From positions 1-48,676 of the forward strand of contig REDU01000102.1 of assembly GCA_007693335.1 (NCBI GenBank): a stretch of 48,676 nucleotides of DNA. Direction: 5' to 3'. Shown in pieces: positions 24,889 through 31,288 of the stretch. Within the stretch, counting starts at the first letter, position 1. The number at the start of each line of letters is the position of its first letter. The DNA is from Ilumatobacter sp. (GTDB lineage: Bacteria > Actinomycetota > Acidimicrobiia > Acidimicrobiales > Ilumatobacteraceae). The translations under genes were made by a program, and so were the position numbers. Under the pieces are notes generated by a model. It saw only the letters and a list, made by a program, of their open reading frames with translations, was not told the origin of the DNA and did no database searches.

Positions 24889-25497
24889 TCAGCGGGGAAT
24901 GCTGGTGTGCTTGAACTCGTTGAGGATCGGCCACGAGAACTGGTCGAGCACCCGCTCGACGGTGGTCCGGCCGAACTCGAGATCGTCGCCGGCCGGCTCC
25001 AGGAGCCGAACGAACACTGCGGCGTCGCCCACCACGAAGGTGGGGACGCCCCACACCTCGTGACTCTCGGAGAACCGCACGTGCTCCTTCTCGATGGTGG
25101 CGAGCGGGCGACCGCTGTCGACCTCGGTCCACACGGTGTCGGGGTCGACCCCGACGCCGCCCAGCACCTCGCTGAGCACATCGCGGTCGCGGAGGCTGCC
25201 GGCTGCGAGGTGGCGGTGTTCGAACAGCGCGTGGTGCGCGTCGACGAACCGTTCGGGTTGGCCATCGCGTACGGCGATCGCCGCCTGCAGCGCCAAGATG
25301 CCCGAGTCCTGCTCGGGCCGCTCCCAGACGCTGGGCTGGCCCTCCTCGACGTGGGTCTGGCCGAGCGAGAACGGCAGGAACGTGACGTCCCAGTCGGCTC
25401 CGGCGCGGAGCCCGGCGATCACGTGGTCGTGGGCGATGCGGGCGTACGGGCACCGGTAGTCGAACGTGACGGCGAAGTTCCGGATCGTGGGGGGCAT
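24889..25497 (-). CDS. DsbA-family (thioredoxin-fold) protein with CPYA site
   Basis: A 202-residue DsbA-like thioredoxin-fold protein, resembling the FrnE/mycothiol-dependent reductase and 2-hydroxychromene-2-carboxylate isomerase groups. The active site at residues 16-19 is CPYA rather than CPxC, so only one catalytic cysteine is present. The cis-Pro loop WGVPTFVVGD is normal. A helical insertion lies between them (GQPERFVDAHHALFEHRHLAAGS). A single cysteine suits a monothiol mechanism using mycothiol, or an isomerase activity rather than disulfide oxidation; this is inference. No signal peptide is seen. The start ATG 25497 gives the usual family length. No clear -10 box precedes it. Confidence 0.83.
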   Translation of the reverse strand: MPPTIRNFAVTFDYRCPYARIAHDHVIAGLRAGADWDVTFLPFSLGQTHVEEGQPSVWERPEQDSGILALQAAIAVRDGQPERFVDAHHALFEHRHLAAGSLRDRDVLSEVLGGVGVDPDTVWTEVDSGRPLATIEKEHVRFSESHEVWGVPTFVVGDAAVFVRLLEPAGDDLEFGRTTVERVLDQFSWPILNEFKHTSIPR

Positions 25498-25562
25498 GGG
25501 GGGTGCAACGTCGTCGGCGTCGGCGTCATTCCCTCTGCTCTGCCGGAGCTGCAGGACGCGGA

Positions 25563-26132
25563 TCAGCGATCGACGCCGAGGACGGTGAAGATGCGGCGGG
25601 CGAGCAGTCCGAACCCGATGCCCACCAGGGCGCCGGCCACGACGTCGGAGGCGTGGTGGATCCGGACGTGTGCCCGGCTCGTGCCGACCACGAACGCGAT
25701 GGCCCACCAGAGCGGCGCCCGACGGCGGTCCCACCCGGTCAGCACGGTGGCGTTGAAGGCCGCCGCGCTGGCGTGTCCCGACGGGAACGACGACGTGCTG
25801 GGACGACGGACCGGCGTGCGATGGTCGCCCTCCATCGTGGGACGGGGCCGGCGGAAGATGCGCTTCACGCCCTGGTTGACGAGGAGGCTCTCGACACCCA
25901 GTCCGGCGGCCAGTGCGATCACCTGGTCGGGACGTCGCACCAGGAGGCCCCGGGTCAGGTTGGTGACGTGCCACACGGCGCTGAAGTCACCAGCCTGGCT
26001 CGCGGCGCGGAACACCGCGTCGACCCCATCGTGACCGCGGAAGCGTTCGAGGAGCGCGTCGGCGGCGGTGTCGAACCGGTCGACAGCGGGCCCGAACTGC
26101 GATCGGCCGGGAGCCATGGCGCCGCCGCTCAC
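25563..26132 (-). CDS. PAP2-family phosphatase
   Basis: A 189-residue membrane phosphatase of the PAP2/haloperoxidase type, which dephosphorylates phosphatidate, undecaprenyl diphosphate or related lipids. All three signature motifs are present: KxxxxxxRP from K90 to P98, PSGH at 117-120, and SRxxxxxHxxxD from S152 to D163. Hydrophobic segments flank these. GTG 26132 overlaps the nuclease stop in a GTGA quartet, so translation is probably coupled; MAPGRS at 26117 is the alternative. Association with a cytosolic nuclease gene is odd and may reflect only operon packing. Confidence 0.87.
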   Translation of the reverse strand: MSGGAMAPGRSQFGPAVDRFDTAADALLERFRGHDGVDAVFRAASQAGDFSAVWHVTNLTRGLLVRRPDQVIALAAGLGVESLLVNQGVKRIFRRPRPTMEGDHRTPVRRPSTSSFPSGHASAAAFNATVLTGWDRRRAPLWWAIAFVVGTSRAHVRIHHASDVVAGALVGIGFGLLARRIFTVLGVDR

Positions 26133-26947
26133 ACCGTGGCCAGTCGCTGCGCCTCCGCGGTCTCGGCGGCGGCCCGGTCGGGATCGCCGCCGAACTCGGG
26201 GCACCAGCGCTGGAACGAGCACGACCGACAGAGAGCACTCTGGCGCGGTCGGAACTCACCGGTCACGCAGGCCCGCTCGACCGCCTTCCAGACGGCCCGG
26301 GTGCGGGTGGTGAGGAACTTGACGGACTGCGCCGTGGGCGTGGCGGTGATGGTCTCACCCGTCTTGAGGTACATGAGCCGCACGGCAGTCGGCCGCTGGC
26401 CGAAGACCTGATCGCACAGGAACGCGTAGAAGTGCACGCCGCCGAGACTCTTCTGCTCGAACTGCGCCGACGGGGCGCGACCGGTCTTGTAGTCGGTCAC
26501 GATCAGTCCACCGTGCTGATCGAGTTCGAGCCGATCGATGATGCCGCGCAGGGTGAGGTCTCCGACGGGGGCCGCGAGCTTGAGCTCGAGACCGATCTCG
26601 CGGACCTCGGTCGGGTCTTCCATCTGCAAGTAGTTGTCGGTGAGCACCCGGCACTCGTGCTCGAACCGCTCGATCTCCTCGGCGCCGAGCCTCAGACCCG
26701 TGAAGTCGGGGTGGGAGCGGTACTCGGCCAGCGCCGTGTCGAGCGACTGCTCGAGCCGTTCGGCGGTGCGCTCCGGCGCTGGAGCGGTGAACAGCAACTC
26801 GAGCGCGCGGTGCACGAGCGAGCCGCGAGTGGTCGCCACACCGGGCGGTTCCGGCAATTTCTCGATGCTGGAGAAGCGGAACGCCATCGGGCAGTTGGTG
26901 AAGGCGTCGACCCGGGAAGGCGACAGGGTCGTCGGCACGTCGAACAT
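26129..26947 (-). CDS. PD-(D/E)XK (RecB/Cas4-like) exonuclease with Fe-S cysteines
   Basis: A 272-residue single-domain RecB-type nuclease. The nuclease core is H46 (SLVHRALE), D138 (GIIDRLEL), D152 and K154 (IVTDYKTG). C19 (TNCP) plus C240, C243 and C249 (CRSCSFQRWC) form the four-cysteine set that holds a 4Fe-4S cluster in Cas4, AddB and actinobacterial RecB-family exonucleases. No cas genes or repeat arrays are nearby, so a general DNA repair or end-processing role is likelier. ATG 26947 follows TACCAT (26955-26960) by seven bases. It diverges from an MFS gene across a region with GACCGG boxes and is coupled to the PAP2 gene. Confidence 0.9.
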   Translation of the reverse strand: MFDVPTTLSPSRVDAFTNCPMAFRFSSIEKLPEPPGVATTRGSLVHRALELLFTAPAPERTAERLEQSLDTALAEYRSHPDFTGLRLGAEEIERFEHECRVLTDNYLQMEDPTEVREIGLELKLAAPVGDLTLRGIIDRLELDQHGGLIVTDYKTGRAPSAQFEQKSLGGVHFYAFLCDQVFGQRPTAVRLMYLKTGETITATPTAQSVKFLTTRTRAVWKAVERACVTGEFRPRQSALCRSCSFQRWCPEFGGDPDRAAAETAEAQRLATV

Positions 26948-26954
26948 GTCACCG

Positions 26955-26960
26955 ATGGTA
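26955..26960 (-). promoter_or_regulatory. -10 box, leaderless promoter of RecB-like nuclease gene
   Basis: TACCAT on the minus strand, seven bases before ATG 26947. Confidence 0.5.
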
Positions 26961-26974
26961 CGTGAGGGGTGCGC

Positions 26975-27014
26975 GACCGGTGCGGGACCGGTGTTCGACC
27001 GGCCGGACGACCGG
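26975..27014. repeat. four GACCGG boxes at 11-12-bp spacing
   Basis: GACCGG occurs at 26975, 26986, 26997 and 27009, spaced about one DNA turn, in the gap between the divergent nuclease and MFS genes. This is a candidate operator array for a protein binding one face of the helix. Confidence 0.45.
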
Positions 27015-27051
27015 CGCGGCTCGGGTGAGCCGAACCTGCTGAGATGGTCGG

Positions 27052-28281
27052 GTGACCGGGAGCGCGTCGACCGAGATCCGCGGCCACCCGGGCGACGACC
27101 CCGGTCCGGGTTTCCCGGGTGGCCGGATCGCGCTGCTGGGCGTGCTGACGATCGTGGCGTACGGCTCGTGGTTCTACGGGTTCGGCGTCCTCATCGACGA
27201 GATCGAGGCCGAGCTCCCCGGCGGGTTGGCGCCGCTCACGGCCGGCTATGCCATCGCCCAGGTGCTGACCGGGGTACTGGGGGTGGTGGTCGGCCGGATG
27301 CTCGACCGCTCCGGAGCCCGCAGGCCGTTCGCCGTGGGTGCAGCCGTGGGACCGGCGCTGCTCGTGGCCTCCACGTTCGTGGACGATCCGTGGGCATTCG
27401 CGCTCCTGTTCGGCGCCGGAGGTGGGGTCGTGGGTTCGACCGCCTTCTACCACCTCACGCAGACGGTCTCGGCCCGCCTCGCTGTCGGACTCGAGGCGCG
27501 GGCGATCGCCCGCCTCACCATCTGGGGCGCGTTCGCCTCGCCGATCCTGATCCCCGTGACCGAGGTGCTACGCGCCGCCGTCGGCTGGCGCGACACGATC
27601 CGGATCGGGGCGCTCGCGGTGGCCGTGGTGCTGGCGGTGGCCGCCGTGTTCGTCGATCCGTCGGGCCGCACGGCGTCCAGCGCACCCACCGCGAACCCGC
27701 TGCTGGCCGTCCGCGTCGCGCTCACCGAACCGCGAATCCGCCGGCTGGCGTTGTCGTCGTTGGCCGGGTCGTTCTCGATGTCGGTGCTGGTGGTGCTCCA
27801 GGTGCCGATGATGGTGGCGGGCGGGCTCGAACGCTCGACCGCTGCCGGGCTCGCCGGAGCTCGCGGTCTCGCCCAGCTGCTCGGTCGGCTCCCGCTCGGA
27901 TTCGTGCTGCGCCGGTGGTCGGCCCGGGCGTCGCTCCGGGCGGCCAAGGTGGCAGTGGGGGTGGGAGCGCTCCTGCTGGCCGGGACCACGTCGCTCACCG
28001 TCGCAGTGCTGTTCGTGCTCGTGGCCGGAACCGGCATCGGCGCCGTCTCACCGCTCGAGGGCATCTACGCCCGCGAGGTGCTCCCGCCGCAGGACCTCGG
28101 CACCTTGATGGGGGCGCTGCACCTCCTGCTGGGGTTCGCGGCCGGCCTGGGGCCGGTGGTGGCGGGGCTCACGGTCGACCTCACCGGGCGCACCTCGTCG
28201 GGACTCGTGCTCGCTGGCATCGCCGCGTTCGTGGCAGCTGGACTCCTGCGACGCGACGCCGGCTCGTCTACCCGTGCCTGA
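27052..28281 (+). CDS. MFS transporter
   Basis: A 409-residue major-facilitator carrier with about twelve membrane segments in two halves. After a hydrophilic leader of about 25 residues the first helix runs IALLGVLTIVAYGSW. The cytoplasmic loop between helices 2 and 3 reads GRMLDRSGARRP, the MFS motif A, and a matching FVLRRWSARASLRAA is in the second half. It resembles drug exporters or OFA-type carriers; the substrate is not known. GTG 27052 is the start, with a non-consensus TGAGAT six bases upstream. Its 3' end overlaps the convergent hydrolase gene by 14 bp. Confidence 0.87.
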   Translation: MTGSASTEIRGHPGDDPGPGFPGGRIALLGVLTIVAYGSWFYGFGVLIDEIEAELPGGLAPLTAGYAIAQVLTGVLGVVVGRMLDRSGARRPFAVGAAVGPALLVASTFVDDPWAFALLFGAGGGVVGSTAFYHLTQTVSARLAVGLEARAIARLTIWGAFASPILIPVTEVLRAAVGWRDTIRIGALAVAVVLAVAAVFVDPSGRTASSAPTANPLLAVRVALTEPRIRRLALSSLAGSFSMSVLVVLQVPMMVAGGLERSTAAGLAGARGLAQLLGRLPLGFVLRRWSARASLRAAKVAVGVGALLLAGTTSLTVAVLFVLVAGTGIGAVSPLEGIYAREVLPPQDLGTLMGALHLLLGFAAGLGPVVAGLTVDLTGRTSSGLVLAGIAAFVAAGLLRRDAGSSTRA

Positions 28282-29152
28282 GTCGCTCGACGGCGTCGGC
28301 CACCAGTTCGGCCACCTCGTCCGGGTGGGTCATCGGCCCGAAGTGGTCGAGGTGATCGAGCTGCACGTAGGTCGAGACCGGCAGCTCCCGGGCGATCAGC
28401 TCGGCGAACGCGGCCGGCGACATCTCGACCCTTGCTCCGGCCACGACCACGACCGGTGTCGTGATCTCGGGCAGGAGATCCCATGTCCGGTGGACGTTGC
28501 CCTGCTCGAACGTGCGGGCCTCGTGCTCGGGTGCACAGCGCAGGACGACACCGTCACCATCGTCGGCGGGTCGGAACCCGTGCTCGACGTAGGAGCGGAG
28601 CGCAGCCGGGGTGAACGCCGCGAGCGGCGGCTTGGCCGCGTAGTTGGCGATGGCCTCGTCGAGGGAGGCGAAGCGGTTCCGTCGACGGCGCGCTCCCACC
28701 GCCAAGGAGGAGTTCGGCAGTGGGGAGTCGGGGGGCAGGACCTCGCTCTGCTCGGGCGGTGGGAACACGATCGGTTCGAACGCCACGATCAGGTCGAACA
28801 GCCCCGGATCACGGTGGGCGGCCATCAACAACCCGGCACCGCCCATCGAGTGACCGAAGGCCACCAGTCCACCGTCTGGTGCCACCGCCCGGGCCGCGGC
28901 GAGTGCATCGTCGCCGTAGCGGTTCCAGTCGACCTGCCAGTCGTGGGGGCGTTCGGTGAGCCCGTGGCCCCGGTAGTCGAGGGCGAACGAATGGAACCGG
29001 TCGGCCAGCACGTCGGCCATCGGCGCGTGGCAGTGCCCGTGGAAGCCGGTGGCGTGTGACAACAGCAGTGGCCGGCCGGTCCCGCCGAGATCGTGCACCA
29101 CCACCTCGACCTCGTCGCTGGAGAGAACCCTCATCGTCACATCCTCGCTCAT
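28268..29152 (-). CDS. alpha/beta hydrolase
   Basis: A 294-residue alpha/beta-hydrolase-fold enzyme. The oxyanion region LLLSHATGFHG, the DYRGHGLTERP loop, the nucleophile S102 in GHSMGGAG and the catalytic His near LDHFGPMTHP identify it. The acid is likely in VVVAGARVEMSP or just after. The substrate could be an ester or an epoxide-like lipid intermediate. Its ATG 29152 overlaps the stop of the upstream acyl-CoA dehydrogenase by 4 bp (ATGA), so the two are translated together and probably act in the same pathway. Confidence 0.9.
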   Translation of the reverse strand: MSEDVTMRVLSSDEVEVVVHDLGGTGRPLLLSHATGFHGHCHAPMADVLADRFHSFALDYRGHGLTERPHDWQVDWNRYGDDALAAARAVAPDGGLVAFGHSMGGAGLLMAAHRDPGLFDLIVAFEPIVFPPPEQSEVLPPDSPLPNSSLAVGARRRRNRFASLDEAIANYAAKPPLAAFTPAALRSYVEHGFRPADDGDGVVLRCAPEHEARTFEQGNVHRTWDLLPEITTPVVVVAGARVEMSPAAFAELIARELPVSTYVQLDHLDHFGPMTHPDEVAELVADAVERLRHG

Positions 29153-30291
29153 CGGGTCGGCTTGGGCTCCCGGGGGAGACCGAGCAGGCGCTCGCCGATG
29201 ATGTTGCGCTGCACCTGGCTGGTGCCGCCGGCGATCCGTCCCCCCGGGGCGGCCAGCATCCCGAGCGAGTCGGGGCCCTCCAGCATCGCGTCGGCACCGG
29301 CGAGGTCACCCCGCAGCATCGACATCTCGAACATCATCTCGGTGATCCCGAGCTTGAGCAACGATGCCGCGGTCGAGGCGATCGGCCCCTGACGCCGGGC
29401 CATCGACTTGAGCGCCGTTCCGTGCGACATCAGGGCGGCCAGCTCCTGCCGCTCGACCACACCGAGCTCGCGTCCCTCCGCCATGGCCGACATCTGGGCG
29501 AGCCGACGTTCGAGCCCGATCACCGACGTGCCGATGTGGCCACGCTCGTTGGTGAGCACCGACATGCCGACCTGCCAGCCGCCGTGCAGCGGACCGAGGA
29601 GGTGTTCGGCCGGGAGCTGCACATCGGTGAAGAAGACCTCGTCGAACTCGGACTCGCCGGTCATCTGCTTCAGTGGGCGGACCTCGATGCCGGGCAGATC
29701 CATCGGGCACAGGAAGAACGAGATGCCAGCGTGCTTCGCTGCGCCCTGCGTGCTCGTCGACGGATCGGTGCGCGCCATGAGGATGCCCCACTGGCTCACC
29801 CGCCCTCCCGAGCACCACACCTTCTGACCGTTCACCACGTAGTGGTCACCGTCCGCCTCGGCCCTCGTGGCGAGCGAACCCAGATCGCTGCCCGCTCCCG
29901 GCTCGGAGAAGAGCTGGCACCACACCCGCTCGCCGGTGACCGTGGGCCGCAGATGCTGCGTCTGCTGCCGGGTCGTGCCGTACATCAGGATCGCGCCACC
30001 GGCCAGCACGAGCCCGACCATGTTGAGCACGGCCGGTACGCCGGCCTTGGCGCACTCGAGCTGCCACACCGAGTTGTGCTCGGGCGTGAGCCCCCGGCCA
30101 CCGTGTTCCTCGGGCCAGTGGATGCCGGCATAGCCGGCCTCGTGGAGTCGACCCTGCCACGCCACGCCGGCGTCGACCAGCTCGGGCGGGCAGATCGCCC
30201 CGTAGTCGCGGGGCGCGTGCTGGCGGTTGGCGTCGAGCCAGTCGGCGGCCGCCCGTCGGAACTCCTCGACCTCGATGTTCGGTGGGGTCAT
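29149..30291 (-). CDS. acyl-CoA dehydrogenase family protein
   Basis: A 380-residue FAD-dependent acyl-CoA dehydrogenase. Characteristic blocks are WCQLFSEPGAGSDLGSL, VVNGQKVWCSGG and the C-terminal AGGTSQVQRNIIGERLLGLPRE. This clade (ChsE/FadE-like) is common in actinobacterial sterol and branched-acid catabolism and often works as heteromers of two ACAD chains. A second member of the same clade lies at 37116-38360. ATG 30291 is preceded at nine bases by TACGGT (30301-30306). It is coupled to the alpha/beta hydrolase gene downstream. Confidence 0.92.
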   Translation of the reverse strand: MTPPNIEVEEFRRAAADWLDANRQHAPRDYGAICPPELVDAGVAWQGRLHEAGYAGIHWPEEHGGRGLTPEHNSVWQLECAKAGVPAVLNMVGLVLAGGAILMYGTTRQQTQHLRPTVTGERVWCQLFSEPGAGSDLGSLATRAEADGDHYVVNGQKVWCSGGRVSQWGILMARTDPSTSTQGAAKHAGISFFLCPMDLPGIEVRPLKQMTGESEFDEVFFTDVQLPAEHLLGPLHGGWQVGMSVLTNERGHIGTSVIGLERRLAQMSAMAEGRELGVVERQELAALMSHGTALKSMARRQGPIASTAASLLKLGITEMMFEMSMLRGDLAGADAMLEGPDSLGMLAAPGGRIAGGTSQVQRNIIGERLLGLPREPKPTR

Positions 30292-30300
30292 CGCCGCTCG

Positions 30301-30306
30301 ACCGTA
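30301..30306 (-). promoter_or_regulatory. -10 box of ACAD-hydrolase unit
   Basis: TACGGT on the minus strand, nine bases before ATG 30291. Confidence 0.45.
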
Positions 30307-30319
30307 GCGATGGTGCTCC

Positions 30320-31216
30320 CTACTTCAAGAACGGGAGGAACATGCCGGTCTCCTCGGCCAGGTTGGCCGGGACGGCGTACCCCTCGCGATCGGTGATCGT
30401 TCCCCACTGGTCACGCACGTCTTCGGGCGACAGCGTGGGCGACGCCCACCCCTGGGTCTCGCCGATGAACACCTCGGCCACGCGCCCGCCACCGACGGAG
30501 AAGATGCGGCCGCTCGGCTCGCAGTCCTCGTGGGCGAGGTAGGTGACGAGGGGTGACACCAGACCGGGGTCGAGCTTGTCGCCGAGGGCCCCCATGATGT
30601 CTTCGGTCATGCGGGTGAGGGCCAGCGGCGCGATGGCGTTGGCCTTGATGTTGTACTTCGCACCCTCGACGGCCAGCACGCGGGTGAACCCGACCAGGCC
30701 CATCTTGGCGGCGCCGTAGTTCGTCTGACCGAAGTTGCCGAAGATGCCGGCTGCGGACGACGTCGACACGATGCGGCCGTAGCCCTGCTCGCGCATGCGC
30801 ACCCAGGCCGGTTGGGTGACGTGGAACGCTCCCTTGAGGTGCACGTCGAACACCGGGTTCATCAGATCGGGCTCCATGTTGTGGAACGACTTGTCGCGCA
30901 GGATGCCGGCGTTGTTGATGACGATGTCGACACGACCGAACGCGTCGATGGCCGACTGCACGATCGCGGCGCCGCCCTCCGGCGTGGCCACCGAGTTGGT
31001 GTCGGCCACTGCCTCGCCTCCAGCGGCCGTGATCTCGTCGACCACGCGCTCGGCAGCGCCCTTGTCGCTGCCGGTGCCGTCGACCGAACCGCCGAGGTCG
31101 TTGATCACGACCAATGCCCCGCGCGATGCCATCAGCAGAGCGTGCTCGCGTCCGAGACCGCCGCCTCCGCCGGTGATGATCACGACCTTGCCGTCGAAGC
31201 CCAAAGCGTCACTCAT
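30320..31216 (-). CDS. SDR, MFE-2-like (3R)-hydroxyacyl-CoA dehydrogenase
   Basis: A 298-residue SDR of the peroxisomal multifunctional-enzyme-2 type, which oxidises (3R)-hydroxyacyl-CoAs. The cofactor motif TGGGGGLG is at 15-22, the INDLGGSVDGTG insertion after beta-2 is the group's hallmark, NNAG is at 101-104, and the catalytic Tyr167 and Lys171 are in TNYGAAKMG. The C-terminal part (GRIFSVGGGRVAEVFIGETQGW) also fits. The hydratase partner domain is absent. ATG 31216 follows TACGGT (31225-31230) by eight bases. It lies 28 bp upstream of the ACAD gene on the same strand. Confidence 0.9.
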   Translation of the reverse strand: MSDALGFDGKVVIITGGGGGLGREHALLMASRGALVVINDLGGSVDGTGSDKGAAERVVDEITAAGGEAVADTNSVATPEGGAAIVQSAIDAFGRVDIVINNAGILRDKSFHNMEPDLMNPVFDVHLKGAFHVTQPAWVRMREQGYGRIVSTSSAAGIFGNFGQTNYGAAKMGLVGFTRVLAVEGAKYNIKANAIAPLALTRMTEDIMGALGDKLDPGLVSPLVTYLAHEDCEPSGRIFSVGGGRVAEVFIGETQGWASPTLSPEDVRDQWGTITDREGYAVPANLAEETGMFLPFLK

Positions 31217-31224
31217 GACAGCGA

Positions 31225-31230
31225 ACCGTA
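31225..31230 (-). promoter_or_regulatory. -10 box, leaderless promoter of MFE-2-like SDR gene
   Basis: TACGGT on the minus strand, eight bases before ATG 31216. Confidence 0.5.
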
Positions 31231-31254
31231 CCGGCGCACCTCCGACGCGACCCA

Positions 31255-31282
31255 ACCCGGGCCGGGTGACCCGACGGTCGGG
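31255..31282 (-). terminator. two short hairpins after the GH65 gene (weak)
   Basis: ACCCG-GGC-CGGGT (31255-31267) and CCCGA-CGG-TCGGG (31270-31282) lie between the GH65 stop and the SDR promoter. Each stem is only 5 bp and no U-tract follows. Confidence 0.3.
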
Positions 31283-31288
31283 CGATCG

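Noticed and set aside
26129..26947. Cas4
   Set aside because: The nuclease and four-cysteine pattern is shared with stand-alone RecB-family exonucleases, and there is no CRISPR context.
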